Part shown: positions 27,647 through 37,303 of the stretch, in pieces
Layout of the letters: every line of letters begins with the position of its first letter
Numbering within the stretch: the stretch's first letter is position 1
NCBI RefSeq assembly: GCF_019793465.1
Contig: NZ_JAILYJ010000007.1
Coordinates: forward strand, 225,945-289,944
Length of the DNA stretch: 64,000 bases
From: Rhizobium croatiense
GTDB lineage: Bacteria > Pseudomonadota > Alphaproteobacteria > Rhizobiales > Rhizobiaceae
Direction: 5' to 3'
Translations under genes and position numbers: made by a program
The notes under the pieces: model-generated
The model's database searches: none
Told to the model about the DNA's origin: nothing
What the model saw: the letters and a program-made list of their open reading frames with translations, nothing else

Positions 27647-29641
27647 TTATTGCGCGGAGAACCCGTCGAACCGATACAATTCCCATCCAAATCCGTCCTT
27701 CAGCAACAATGTCGACTTCGGCAGCATTCGGGAAATGGTTTCCTCCGCCAACACGAACTTGGCCGCGCCAATGCGGTCAGCCAATAATTCCTTTTTTCCG
27801 GTTACCCGGATGAAATAACGAATGTTGTTGCGCGTGATAAAGGCATCCACATCTCCTTCGGATTCAGGAAATATATAGGGCGGCAACAACCATCCCTTAT
27901 CCCGTCCTCCGGTGTAGGCCGCCGCGTACAGAGTGCTACCCGTATCGAATGGCTGGAAAACGGTCCTCAAATCATTCGCCGCGACATAGCGGTAGATGAC
28001 ATAGCCTTCGCGCTGGGCGCCGAGAAAATCATCAAGCCCCTGCCGGCCGACCAGGACATTCATCACCCCCTGCTCCATCCAGGAATAGGGCTGGCCGCTG
28101 GGGCGGTAAACGAATTTAACGGCAGGAAGGCAGAAAACCACGAGAGTGACGGCGGCCACTCCAAACGCAAACAAATAGCCGCTGACAGCCCTATATCCTG
28201 CCAGCAGAGGTGCGGACATATCGAACACAAACCCGCCCGACTGAGCGGTTTTGCTCACGGCAATTTTCTCCGCGATCAGGCTCGCGCCGATATAGGCAGT
28301 CGAAAAATAAAGCAAATAAGCCGGCGTCGCCCATCGGATATGGTTGAACATGACGACATACCAGATGATGAACATCGCGGCAGTCGTTGCAACAAGCACG
28401 AATATCCGTCTCGGCGACGCGATTAAGCCGCCGATGATGAGGATGAGGGCGACGATCGCATAGAGCCTGCGATCCAGAAACCAATCATGCATGATGAAGA
28501 AAAAGTCGTGCCAGCCCTGGCGGGTTGTCAGATTGGTGACAAAAACCCGGTTTGCCGGATCGAAAGCGCGTCCGAGCTCAAGCGTATAGTCCACCATCCA
28601 TTGATCCGAAAGCCCGGGATGTCCGAACATGAAAGGGTAGATGGGGTTGCCGAGCACGATGAGATTTTTGGCGTACCAATAGCCGGCTAGGGACAAAAAG
28701 GCGACAACGCAGGTCAGGAAAAGCGGTAATGGCAGCTTTCCGCGGCAGATCGAAGGCAACAGCGCCAAGCCGATCAACCCAACCATTTGAAGTTCCGTGT
28801 ATTTGCCGCCGACGGCCCCGCCCAGGACGAGAGCACAGGAGACAAGCTCCGAAGGCCGTGAGGTTTCGAGGTACCGCCAAAGATAAAGGACGGCGGCAAC
28901 CGAAAAACACGATCTTGGAAGGTCCGTGAGAGGAACCGCAGCCCCCGGTGTAAAAAAGGGCTGGAAGGCGATCAGGAAGCAGACCAGCAATGATCCGGCC
29001 GCCCGCCAGCGGTGCGCGCAGCTTACAAGCAACAGCAGGAATCCGAGGAAAATCGCCGCGTTGAGCAGACCCGCCGCGAGCCAATGATCGATGAACAGCA
29101 ATGTGCAAGCGAAAAGCACATTGAAGAAAAGCGGTATGTTCCCGTAGAAATTACTGTCCATCTGCGGCGTCACAAACCCGCCGTGGGAAACGATGCTTTG
29201 TGCGAGCGGAATTTGAAAAGCCCAAACATCGGCTGATGCCGCGGGGAAAAGAGCGGTAACTGATATGACGCAGGCCAAACCGATAAATGCGAGGGCCGCC
29301 AGGAGAGGAAACGGATCGCCCTTGGCGATCGCCCGCACACCCGCCACCGCCAAAGCGCGCAAATCGGCGAGAATACCCAGCAGGTCATTTCGGCGCCAGA
29401 TCACGAGAAGGGCGGCGATTGGCAGCACGACCTCCATGCGCAACAGATGCATCGCCCCAAGAACGGTTGCCAAACCACCGACGAGCGCAATTCCAGGCAA
29501 GATGCCGCTTAAGAGCAGGTCCGTGCCGTCACGAACAGGTGGATTGAGGCCGCGGTTCAACTGAAGCGCAAGGGCGCGATGAAAGATCAGGCCGAACAGC
29601 AAAATCGCTGCAACGACAAGCCAGGCGGCAAGGACGGTCAT
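27647..29641 (-). CDS. Large polytopic membrane protein, GT-C glycosyltransferase-like
   Basis: 664 aa with about eleven to thirteen hydrophobic segments and a C-terminal soluble domain of about 150 residues (from about 515). Layout and segments such as SADVWAFQIPLAQSIV after the second helical block and YWYAKNLIVLGNPIYPFMFG resemble the GT-C fold (ArnT/PMT-like, lipid-linked sugar donors), but no DxD or family motif is decisive. Start at ATG 29641 with GGAGGAG upstream. Alone in its region, next to tRNA-Leu and lower in GC by eye, so horizontal acquisition is possible. Function otherwise unknown. Confidence 0.65.
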   Translation of the reverse strand: MTVLAAWLVVAAILLFGLIFHRALALQLNRGLNPPVRDGTDLLLSGILPGIALVGGLATVLGAMHLLRMEVVLPIAALLVIWRRNDLLGILADLRALAVAGVRAIAKGDPFPLLAALAFIGLACVISVTALFPAASADVWAFQIPLAQSIVSHGGFVTPQMDSNFYGNIPLFFNVLFACTLLFIDHWLAAGLLNAAIFLGFLLLLVSCAHRWRAAGSLLVCFLIAFQPFFTPGAAVPLTDLPRSCFSVAAVLYLWRYLETSRPSELVSCALVLGGAVGGKYTELQMVGLIGLALLPSICRGKLPLPLFLTCVVAFLSLAGYWYAKNLIVLGNPIYPFMFGHPGLSDQWMVDYTLELGRAFDPANRVFVTNLTTRQGWHDFFFIMHDWFLDRRLYAIVALILIIGGLIASPRRIFVLVATTAAMFIIWYVVMFNHIRWATPAYLLYFSTAYIGASLIAEKIAVSKTAQSGGFVFDMSAPLLAGYRAVSGYLFAFGVAAVTLVVFCLPAVKFVYRPSGQPYSWMEQGVMNVLVGRQGLDDFLGAQREGYVIYRYVAANDLRTVFQPFDTGSTLYAAAYTGGRDKGWLLPPYIFPESEGDVDAFITRNNIRYFIRVTGKKELLADRIGAAKFVLAEETISRMLPKSTLLLKDGFGWELYRFDGFSAQ

Positions 29642-29955
29642 GGCCTGGCGCTCCTCCCACCTGATGCAGCGCCCCACTTCGCCGGCAGCATGGATGCGAA
29701 CGCGCGAACCGTTTGACCGGCAACGGATCTCTGGACGGCGGACATCTGCCTGGACATAGCGAAATACTCAAAATTATGGGAGGTCTGCACGTCGATCCAA
29801 CAGCTTTGTCATCTTGAAAATCGCGATAGCTTGTAAACCAACTGGCTGCAACCCGAGAAACGCTGTGAATTATGTCGCAATCAACACGCTCCTCATTGCA
29901 AGCGGCGCGGTTGACGATTGGGAGAGCGCTCGCCCTCAACCTATGCAATCGGAAT
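29642..29955. other. Intergenic between membrane protein gene and tRNA-Leu
   Basis: About 310 bases. No ORF with support, no integrase fragment, and no repeat of the tRNA 3' end recognised here. It would hold the promoter of the membrane protein gene; no confident match seen. Confidence 0.45.
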
Positions 29956-30041
29956 TGGTGGCCGCTGCGGGAATCGAACCCGCACGGGCGTAGCCCGAGG
30001 CATTTTAAGTGCCTTCCGTCTACCAATTTCGGCAAGCGGCC
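29956..30041 (-). tRNA. tRNA-Leu (anticodon UAA)
   Basis: 86 bases on the minus strand. The acceptor stem GGCCGCT pairs with AGCGGCC, the CCA is encoded (complement of TGG at 29956-29958), the anticodon loop reads CTTAAAA giving UAA, the variable arm is long as expected for tRNA-Leu, and the T-arm is GCGGG TTCGATT CCCGC. Decodes UUA and UUG leucine codons. Confidence 0.95.
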
Positions 30042-30290
30042 TGCTTTTCAATCCATGTATGCGCGCGACTCAATGGATGCCACGCGCAATCGCCTATAAC
30101 AGGCTTCTTATCGCACGAACAAGGCAAGCTTCCCAAGTACCCGTCCTTCGCGAAGGCGACCGCCAAGCCCCAGAAACTGCACATCTGCGAGGCGACCGTG
30201 CCGCTCACACTTTTCCGCATCATGCTCGAGTGTTTGCAAAGCCGCCGAAGGGCGCTACCTATTGACCAGCCTCACATCACGGAACACCCA

Positions 30291-31067
30291 ATGAGCCATG
30301 ACACCGTCGTCACCGCCGCCATGCTCGCCATCGGCGACGAACTGCTTTCCGGCCGCACCAAAGATAGGAATATCGGCCATCTCGCCGACCTGCTCACCCT
30401 TTCCGGCATCGATCTCAAGGAGGTGCGCATCGTCGCCGACGACGAAGAGGCGATCGTCGAGGCGCTGAATGCGCTTCGCGCTCGATATGACTATGTCTTC
30501 ACCTCGGGCGGCATCGGGCCGACGCATGATGACATCACCGCCGATGCGATCGCCAAGGCGTTCGGCCTGCCCTGCGAATATGACGAAGCGGCGATGACGC
30601 TGCTGGCCGAGATGTACCGGCGCCGCGAGATGGAATTCACCGAGGCGCGCCAGCGCATGGCGCGCATGCCGCGCGGGGCGGCCCATATCGCCAATCCGGT
30701 CTCGACCGCGCCGGGCTTCATCATCGGCAATGTCTATGTCATGGCCGGCGTGCCGCAGGTTTTTCAGGCGATGGTCGACAATGTGCTGCCGACGCTTCGA
30801 ACCGGCACGCCGGTGCTGTCGCTCGCCATCGCCTGCCCTTACGGCGAAGGCGATATCGGCACGCCGCTTGCCGCGATTCAGAAAGCCCATCCGGACACCA
30901 GCATCGGTTCCTACCCGCGCTATATCGGCCAGAAATTCTCGACCGAGATCGTCGTGCGCGGCCGCGCGCAGGCGGCGATCGATGCGGCCGGCGCCGAGGT
31001 GCATGCGATGATCGACGCCATCCGCCGGAAAAAGGAGGTCACTGAGAACCATTCCGCCGAGGCGTGA
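30291..31067 (+). CDS. CinA-like molybdopterin-binding domain protein
   Basis: 258 aa. MoCF-biosynthesis (MoaB/MogA-like) domain with AIGDELLSGRTKDRN near the N-terminus and TSGGIGPTHDDITADAIA (about 64-81). Corresponds to the N-terminal part of competence/damage-inducible protein CinA; the C-terminal nicotinamide-nucleotide amidase domain is absent, as in other alphaproteobacterial short forms. Start at ATG 30291; the frame is open far upstream but reads as noise across the tRNA region. Reaction not established for this short type. Confidence 0.85.
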   Translation: MSHDTVVTAAMLAIGDELLSGRTKDRNIGHLADLLTLSGIDLKEVRIVADDEEAIVEALNALRARYDYVFTSGGIGPTHDDITADAIAKAFGLPCEYDEAAMTLLAEMYRRREMEFTEARQRMARMPRGAAHIANPVSTAPGFIIGNVYVMAGVPQVFQAMVDNVLPTLRTGTPVLSLAIACPYGEGDIGTPLAAIQKAHPDTSIGSYPRYIGQKFSTEIVVRGRAQAAIDAAGAEVHAMIDAIRRKKEVTENHSAEA

Positions 31068-31077
31068 GGACAGTACG

Positions 31078-31102
31078 GGAACTGGCCATCCTTGATATCG
31101 GT
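31078..31102 (+). promoter_or_regulatory. Possible EcfG-type promoter, one mismatch
   Basis: GGAAC (31078-31082), sixteen bases, CGGT (31099-31102) against consensus CGTT. About 60 bases ahead of the universal stress protein, a class often under the general stress sigma factor. Tentative. Confidence 0.3.
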
Positions 31103-31172
31103 CAAGGAACAGCAGAGAGGTCCGGTGCATTCCTTCCCTCGCGCCAGCCGTTTCAGCGCAAGGAGAATTGAT

Positions 31173-32015
31173 ATGTCTTACAAAACCATTCTCGCCATTC
31201 TCGATACGAGAGACAATAGCGCCGCCGTTGCCGATTTCGCCTTTGCCATTGCCGCCGAAAACGGCGCTCATGTGATCGGACTGCACGCCGAAAACATCTC
31301 CGCCGTGCCGCTGGTGGCGCCGATGGAAATTCCTGATCCCGTCGCCGTGCAGGCGCTGCAGGACATGGCGCATGGCGAAACGACCGCCGTCGAGGCCATA
31401 TTCCGCGCCAAAGCGCAGGCCGCCGGCACCTCCTCCGAATGGCGCAGCTTTGCCACATCGACCGGCTACGGTTCCGCACCGCTGATCGACAGCGCGCGCA
31501 GCGCCGATCTGTTGATTGCGTCACAAGCCGATCCGGCCAACCCATCCGACAGCCATGTCGATCTCGACAGTTTCCTCTTCGAAACCGGCCGGCCGGTGCT
31601 GATGATCCCCTATATCATCCGCCAGCCGAAGCCGATCAAACGTGTGCTGATCGCCTGGAACGGCTCCAAGGAGGCGGCGCGCGCAACCTTCGACGCGCTG
31701 CCGTTCCTGAAGGCGGCCGAGGCCGTGGAGATCTTTTCGGTTGATCCGGCCGAGATGGCGCCGCAATCATCGATGATCCCAGGCGCCGAGATCGCCGCGA
31801 CACTTGCCCGCCACGGCGTGAAGACGACGCTTTCGACGGCCCGTAGTGTTGATAAGAACACCTCGCATGTCATCGAGAACCGGCTTTCCGACGACAGCAT
31901 CGATCTCCTCGTCATGGGCGCCTATGCCCATTCCTGGCTCTGGCAGATGATCTTCGGTGGCACGACGAGGACCTTGCTGCAATCGATGACGGCGCTGACG
32001 CTTCTGTCGCGTTGA
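31173..32015 (+). CDS. Universal stress protein, UspA family
   Basis: 280 aa with two tandem Usp domains (about 1-140 and 150-280). First repeat begins MSYKTILAILDTRD; second begins RVLIAWNGSKEA and ends with DLLVMGAYAHSWLWQMIFGGTT, where the G-x2-G-x9-G(S/T) nucleotide loop is partly altered. Ribosome site AAGGAG eight bases before ATG. Likely cytoplasmic stress-response protein. Confidence 0.88.
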   Translation: MSYKTILAILDTRDNSAAVADFAFAIAAENGAHVIGLHAENISAVPLVAPMEIPDPVAVQALQDMAHGETTAVEAIFRAKAQAAGTSSEWRSFATSTGYGSAPLIDSARSADLLIASQADPANPSDSHVDLDSFLFETGRPVLMIPYIIRQPKPIKRVLIAWNGSKEAARATFDALPFLKAAEAVEIFSVDPAEMAPQSSMIPGAEIAATLARHGVKTTLSTARSVDKNTSHVIENRLSDDSIDLLVMGAYAHSWLWQMIFGGTTRTLLQSMTALTLLSR

Positions 32016-32216
32016 TCCTCTTGCCAGAATAGTTGGCCGCTCTTGCGTTTTGCCGGCAAATCCCGCTAATTGCGGCGACCGATGAGGGCTTCGAGCCTCG
32101 GCCGATCTCGCGCAGTTCCGGCTCGCGCGATTTCTTGTTTTGCCGATCGCCGCCGCAAGCCCGTCCGGTCGCCGGCAAACGGCGTGTCATCTCTATCATG
32201 CCGCGGAGCAGCCCCG

Positions 32217-32711
32217 ATGTCCCTTCCCGATAAAGCCTTTCCCGTTTCCTGGGATCAGTTCCACCGCGATGCGCGCGCCCTTGCCTGGCGGCTTGCCGGC
32301 CTCGACCAGACGTTCAAGGCGATCGTCTGCATCACCCGCGGCGGCCTCGTTCCGGCCGCGATCATCTCGCGCGAACTGAACATCCGCCTGATCGAAACCG
32401 TCTGCATCGCCTCCTATCATGACTATGCCAACCAGGGTGACATGGTGCTGCTCAAGGGAATTGCGCCCGAGCTTGCGGAAAACGGCGGCGAAGGCGTGCT
32501 GGTCGTCGACGACCTCACCGATACCGGCAAGACCGCCGCACAGGTGCGCACCATGCTGCCGAAGGCGCATTTCGCCTGCGTCTACGCCAAGCCGAAGGGC
32601 GTGCCGACCGTCGACACCTTCGTCACCGAGGTGAGCCAGGATACCTGGATCTATTTCCCCTGGGATATGGGCTTCACCTATCAGGAGCCGATCGCCAAGG
32701 GGGCGCGCTGA
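32217..32711 (+). CDS. gpt: Xanthine phosphoribosyltransferase
   Basis: 164 aa purine-salvage enzyme of the Gpt type, moving ribose-5-phosphate from PRPP to xanthine/guanine. PRPP loop [14 protein letters not shown] (about 94-107), and N-terminal [18 protein letters not shown] as in XGPRT. Length fits E. coli Gpt (about 152 aa). Start at ATG 32217; upstream frame is not convincing. A hairpin follows at 32729-32750. Confidence 0.9.
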   Translation: MSLPDKAFPVSWDQFHRDARALAWRLAGLDQTFKAIVCITRGGLVPAAIISRELNIRLIETVCIASYHDYANQGDMVLLKGIAPELAENGGEGVLVVDDLTDTGKTAAQVRTMLPKAHFACVYAKPKGVPTVDTFVTEVSQDTWIYFPWDMGFTYQEPIAKGAR

Positions 32712-32728
32712 CCGCCACCCATCGGAGC

Positions 32729-32750
32729 GCGCCGGCATCCTCGCCGGCGC
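32729..32750 (+). terminator. Hairpin after gpt
   Basis: Eight-base stem GCGCCGGC/GCCGGCGC (32729-32736, 32743-32750) with loop ATCCTC, 18 bases after the stop codon of gpt. No T-run; termination uncertain. Confidence 0.5.
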
Positions 32751-32926
32751 AGTTCGACAGCCCGATTTTTCCGGCGAATCGCCATGCGCATTTGCGCCGG
32801 AAATGCCATCACAAGATTTGCCGCAGGACGCTTTTTTGTGGTTCCGGCATTTTCCTTAGCCGGCAGCGCCCGCAAGCCATTGTAATTTCAGCGTTCCCCG
32901 GCTTTCCCCAATCTCCACAGGCGCAT

Positions 32927-32942
32927 CCACAAGATGTTGTGG
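32927..32942. promoter_or_regulatory. NrdR-like box upstream of nrdJ
   Basis: CCACAA-GATG-TTGTGG, a 16-base site with perfect six-base arms. It matches the known NrdR consensus (aCaCwAtATaTwGtgt) at about 12 of 16 positions. NrdR represses ribonucleotide reductase genes in bacteria. A second box at the usual 31-32-base spacing was not found. Confidence 0.5.
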
Positions 32943-32967
32943 TTAGCAATCAATTAAAACCCAGCCC

Positions 32968-32996
32968 TTGACGGAATCACCCGTTTCAAACTTACT
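32968..32996 (+). promoter_or_regulatory. nrdJ: Candidate sigma-70-type promoter for nrdJ
   Basis: TTGACG (32968-32973), 17 bases, CTTACT (32991-32996). The -35 fits the rhizobial CTTGAC form; the -10 is poor. It would give a leader of about 340 bases, and lies 26 bases after the NrdR-like box. Confidence 0.4.
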
Positions 32997-33345
32997 GTCC
33001 CTGATGTTGCGGCGGCGACAGGACCGGAGGTAACGAGACCGGTTCCCTATTGAAAATTAGGACGCGGAATCAGGGTGATGTGCCGGGAACGGTGTCAGGC
33101 CTAACAGGATCTCTGCGCGATTTTCGGCCTCCAAAAAAAGTGACGTCGGGACTGGCGATAATAAGCTGTTAATACTATATTTAGCGTTTGCAGCCACCAT
33201 CACCACAAGATACAGGAAGGACATCTCCGGATGACACCCCTGTGACAATACGGAAACGAGACTGGCTGCACGACGACAATGTGCCGCCGGATAGGAATTT
33301 TGCGCCCCGGTCGTGGGGACCGGGCGCCAACACGAGGTCAAGACC

Positions 33346-36300
33346 ATGCGCATCGAACGTCGTTTCACGAAGGCCGGCCAAGGCGCCTATGCGGATATCG
33401 AATTCCGCAAGGCGACCAGCGAGATCAAGAACCCCGACGGTTCGATCGTGTTCCGCCTCGAGAATATCGACGTCCCCGCCCAATTCTCCCAGGTCGCGAC
33501 CGACGTTCTGGCGCAGAAATATTTCCGCAAGGCCGGCGTCCCCACCCGGCTGAAGAAGGTCGAGGAAAACGACGTTCCTTCCTTCCTGTGGCGCTCCGTT
33601 CCCGACGATGCCGCGCTGAAGACCCTGCCGAAGGATGAGCAGACCGGCTCCGAAATCGATGCGCGCCAGGTCTTCGACCGCCTCGCCGGCACCTGGACCT
33701 ATTGGGGCTGGAAGGGTGGCTATTTCTCTTCGGAAGAAGATGCGGCGGCCTTCAAGGACGAGCTTGCCTATATGCTCGCCACCCAGCGCGTCGCGCCGAA
33801 CTCGCCGCAATGGTTCAACACCGGCCTGCACTGGGCCTACGGCATCGACGGCCCCGGCCAGGGCCATTTCTACGTCGACCCCTTCACCGGCAAGCTGACC
33901 AAGTCCAAGTCGGCCTACGAACACCCGCAGCCGCATGCCTGCTTCATCCAGTCGGTCGAAGATGATCTCGTCAACGAAGGCGGCATCATGGATCTCTGGG
34001 TGCGTGAGGCGCGCCTGTTCAAATACGGCTCCGGCACCGGCTCCAACTTCTCGATGCTGCGCGGCGAAGGCGAAAAGCTTTCCGGCGGCGGCCGCTCCTC
34101 CGGCCTGATGAGCTTCCTGAAGATCGGCGACCGCGCCGCCGGCGCCATCAAGTCGGGGGGCACGACGCGCCGCGCCGCCAAGATGGTGGTCGTCGATATC
34201 GACCATCCCGATATCGAGGAATACATCAACTGGAAGGTCAAGGAGGAGCAGAAGGTCGCGGCCCTCGTCACCGGCTCGAAGATCGTCGCCAAACATCTGA
34301 AGGCGATCATGAAGGCCTGCTTCAACTGCGAAGGCGGCGACAACGGCGATTGCTTCGATCCGGCGAAGAACCCTGCCCTGAAGCGCGAAATCCGCGCCGC
34401 CAAGAAGGACCAGGTTCCGGAGAATTACGTCCAGCGCGTCATCCAGTTCGCCCGCCAGGGCTACAAGGATCTTCAATTCAAGACCTACGACACGGATTGG
34501 GATTCGGAAGCCTACCTGACGGTTTCCGGCCAGAACTCCAACAACTCGGTCTCGATCAAGGATGACTTCCTGCGCGCTGTCGAAAATGACGGCGAATGGA
34601 ACCTGACCGCCCGCAAGGACGGCCGGGTGATGAAGACGCTGAAGGCGCGCGATCTCTGGGAAACGATTTCCTACGCCGCCTGGGCTTCGGCAGATCCGGG
34701 CATCCACTTCAACACGACGATGAACGACTGGCACACCTCGCCGGCCGGCGGTCCGATCCGCGGCTCGAACCCGTGCTCGGAATACATGTTCCTCGACGAC
34801 ACTGCCTGCAACCTTGCCTCGCTGAACCTCCTGCAGTTCAAGGATAAGGCCACCAAGCGCATCAATATCGCCGATTACGAACACGCCGTTCGCCTGTGGA
34901 CCGTGGTGCTCGAAGTCTCGGTGATGATGGCGCAGTTCCCGTCGAAGCGCATTGCCGAACTGTCCTACGAATACCGCACGCTCGGCCTCGGCTACGCCAA
35001 TATCGGCGGCCTCTTGATGTCGTCGGGCATTCCCTACGATTCGGCCGAAGCCCGTGCGATCGCCGGTTCGCTGACCGCGATCATGACCGGGATCTGCTAT
35101 GCGACCTCGGCCGAAATGGCGGCCGAACTCGGGCCGTTCCCGAATTTCGCGCCGAACCGCGAAAGCATGCTGCGGGTCATCCGCAACCATCGCCGCGCCG
35201 CTTATGGCGAAACGTCGGGCTATGAGGCGCTGTCGATCGACCCGGTCGCGCTGATCCATTCGGAAAACCCGGACCAGGATCTCGCCGCCCATGCCAAATC
35301 GGCCTGGGACAAGGCGCTCGAGCTCGGCGAACAGCATGGCTACCGCAACGCCCAGGTCTCGGTCATCGCGCCGACAGGCACGATCGGTCTCGTCATGGAT
35401 TGCGACACGACGGGCATCGAGCCCGACTTCGCCCTCGTCAAGTTCAAGAAGCTCGCCGGCGGCGGCTATTTCAAGATCATCAACCGCGCCGTGCCGGACG
35501 CGCTGCGCACGCTCGGCTATTCCGAGAGCCAGATCGCCGAGATCGAGGCCTATGCCGTCGGCCACGGCAACCTGAACCAGGCGCCGGCGATCAATCCGTC
35601 GACGCTGAAGACCAAGGGCTTCACCGACGAGAAGGTGGAAGCCGTCAACGCGGCGCTGAAGAGCGCCTTCGACATCAAGTTCGTCTTCAACCAGTGGACG
35701 CTCGGTGCCGACTTCCTGAAGGAGACACTGAAGGTTTCCGACGAGCAGCTCTCCGACATGAGCTTCAGCCTGCTCGACCATATCGGCTTCTCGAAGAAGG
35801 ACATCGAAGCCGCCAACATCCATGTCTGCGGCGCGATGACGCTGGAAGGCGCGCCCTTCCTCAAGGCCGAGCACCTGCCGGTCTTCGATTGCGCCAATCC
35901 CTGCGGCAAGATCGGCAAGCGTTACCTCTCGGTGGAAAGCCATATCCGCATTATGGCGGCCGCCCAGCCCTTCATCTCGGGCGCGATTTCCAAGACGATC
36001 AACATGCCGAACGACGCCACTGTCGAGGATTGCAAGAACGCCTACCTCTTGTCCTGGAAGCTCGGCCTCAAGGCCAACGCGCTCTATCGCGACGGCTCGA
36101 AGCTGTCGCAGCCGCTCAATGCCTCGCTGATCGAAGACGAGGAGGACGAGGACGCGCTGGAGGAACTGCTGCAGGCCCCGGTCGCCGCCCAGGCCGTCAC
36201 CATCACCGAGAAGATCATCGAGCGAGTGATCGAACGTGTCTCGCGCGAACGCGAGAAGCTGCCGAACCGCCGCCAGGGTTATACCCAGAAGGCCGCCGTC

Positions 36301-37161
36301 GGCGGACACAAAGTCTATCTCCGCACCGGTGAATTCGGCGACGGCCGGCTCGGCGAGATCTTCATCGACATGCACAAGGAAGGTGCTGCCTTCCGGGCGA
36401 TGATGAACAATTTCGCCATCGCCATCTCGCTCGGCCTGCAATATGGCGTGCCGCTCGAGGAATATGTAGAGGCCTTCACCTTCACCAAGTTCGAGCCGGC
36501 CGGCATGGTCATCGGCAACGACGCGATCAAGAACGCCACCTCGATCCTCGACTATGTCTTCCGCGAGCTTGCCGTCTCCTATCTCGGCCGGCACGACCTC
36601 GCCCATGTCGATACGTCGGATTTCTCCAACACCGCACTCGGCAAGGGCATCCAGGAAGGCAAGACCAACCTGCTGTCGACCGGCTGGACCCGCGGCTACA
36701 AGCCGACGCTCGTCTCCGGCACCGGCGGCGAGCGCCAGGCGGGCGAACCCAAGGGTGCGGCCACCGCAGCCCCTGCCCGCGCCGCATCCACCGGCACCGT
36801 GACCGCCTTTGCCGGAAGTGCTGCCCGCAAGCTGGAGCCGACCGCCGCCATCTCCACCTCCGAAATCGTCGCCTTCAAGCGCGATTATGAGGAGCGCGCC
36901 AAGGAATTGGCCGAAGAGATCGCCGAAGAGGTGATGGAAGAAATCACCAGCGACGCCACCGCCCTCTTCTCCGACAAGGCGGCAGCCGATGCGGCCACGG
37001 CCAAGACCGAAGCCAAGAAGGTGGAAGCCGAACGCCGCCAGCGCTCGATCATGCAGGGCTATACCGGCAACATGTGCTCGGAGTGCCAGAACTTCACGAT
37101 GGTGCGGAACGGGACCTGCGAGAAGTGCGACACGTGCGGGGCTACGAGCGGGTGCAGCTGA
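33346..37161 (+). CDS. nrdJ: Vitamin B12-dependent ribonucleotide reductase
   Basis: 1271 aa class II ribonucleoside-diphosphate/triphosphate reductase using adenosylcobalamin. Family signature regions include [20 protein letters not shown] (about 478-497), [37 protein letters not shown] stretch near 680, and a C-terminal Cys-rich tail [21 protein letters not shown], the redox-shuttle/zinc-like end typical of NrdJ. Insert-bearing length is normal for alphaproteobacterial NrdJ (about 1,200-1,270). Start ATG 33346; an in-frame GTG/ATG upstream lacks support. It supplies deoxynucleotides aerobically and anaerobically. Followed by a good terminator. Confidence 0.96.
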   Translation: MRIERRFTKAGQGAYADIEFRKATSEIKNPDGSIVFRLENIDVPAQFSQVATDVLAQKYFRKAGVPTRLKKVEENDVPSFLWRSVPDDAALKTLPKDEQTGSEIDARQVFDRLAGTWTYWGWKGGYFSSEEDAAAFKDELAYMLATQRVAPNSPQWFNTGLHWAYGIDGPGQGHFYVDPFTGKLTKSKSAYEHPQPHACFIQSVEDDLVNEGGIMDLWVREARLFKYGSGTGSNFSMLRGEGEKLSGGGRSSGLMSFLKIGDRAAGAIKSGGTTRRAAKMVVVDIDHPDIEEYINWKVKEEQKVAALVTGSKIVAKHLKAIMKACFNCEGGDNGDCFDPAKNPALKREIRAAKKDQVPENYVQRVIQFARQGYKDLQFKTYDTDWDSEAYLTVSGQNSNNSVSIKDDFLRAVENDGEWNLTARKDGRVMKTLKARDLWETISYAAWASADPGIHFNTTMNDWHTSPAGGPIRGSNPCSEYMFLDDTACNLASLNLLQFKDKATKRINIADYEHAVRLWTVVLEVSVMMAQFPSKRIAELSYEYRTLGLGYANIGGLLMSSGIPYDSAEARAIAGSLTAIMTGICYATSAEMAAELGPFPNFAPNRESMLRVIRNHRRAAYGETSGYEALSIDPVALIHSENPDQDLAAHAKSAWDKALELGEQHGYRNAQVSVIAPTGTIGLVMDCDTTGIEPDFALVKFKKLAGGGYFKIINRAVPDALRTLGYSESQIAEIEAYAVGHGNLNQAPAINPSTLKTKGFTDEKVEAVNAALKSAFDIKFVFNQWTLGADFLKETLKVSDEQLSDMSFSLLDHIGFSKKDIEAANIHVCGAMTLEGAPFLKAEHLPVFDCANPCGKIGKRYLSVESHIRIMAAAQPFISGAISKTINMPNDATVEDCKNAYLLSWKLGLKANALYRDGSKLSQPLNASLIEDEEDEDALEELLQAPVAAQAVTITEKIIERVIERVSREREKLPNRRQGYTQKAAVGGHKVYLRTGEFGDGRLGEIFIDMHKEGAAFRAMMNNFAIAISLGLQYGVPLEEYVEAFTFTKFEPAGMVIGNDAIKNATSILDYVFRELAVSYLGRHDLAHVDTSDFSNTALGKGIQEGKTNLLSTGWTRGYKPTLVSGTGGERQAGEPKGAATAAPARAASTGTVTAFAGSAARKLEPTAAISTSEIVAFKRDYEERAKELAEEIAEEVMEEITSDATALFSDKAAADAATAKTEAKKVEAERRQRSIMQGYTGNMCSECQNFTMVRNGTCEKCDTCGATSGCS

Positions 37162-37234
37162 GAGGGCCTAAGTAGCGCTCATTCGCAATCATCGCGTTTG
37201 AACTCTGACAGCCGACGTTGAGTTGAAGGCCGAG

Positions 37235-37260
37235 AAAGCCGGGCTGCCACGCCCGGCTTT
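37235..37260 (+). terminator. Terminator after nrdJ
   Basis: Ten-base perfect stem AAAGCCGGGC/GCCCGGCTTT (37235-37244, 37251-37260), six-base loop, 74 bases after nrdJ. Confidence 0.75.
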
Positions 37261-37303
37261 GTCGTTCACGGCGACCCGTTAGCCGTTGGTCGCGGCCCGG
37301 AAG

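Larger units (their letters stand above)
32712..33345. other. Long leader and control region of nrdJ
   Basis: About 630 bases with no credible gene on either strand. It holds the gpt hairpin, a purine-poor stretch, an NrdR-like box, a sigma-70-like promoter and a structured leader of about 340 bases. No cobalamin riboswitch could be recognised in the leader. Confidence 0.55.

Noticed and set aside
33000..33345. Cobalamin riboswitch in the nrdJ leader
   Set aside because: The B12-box and the CCCGCAACTG core could not be found; only a GGTTCCC/GGGAAC stem is visible.
33181..36606. 1141-codon open frame antisense to nrdJ
   Set aside because: Shadow frame of a GC-rich gene; no domain, no ribosome site, and nrdJ on the other strand is certain.
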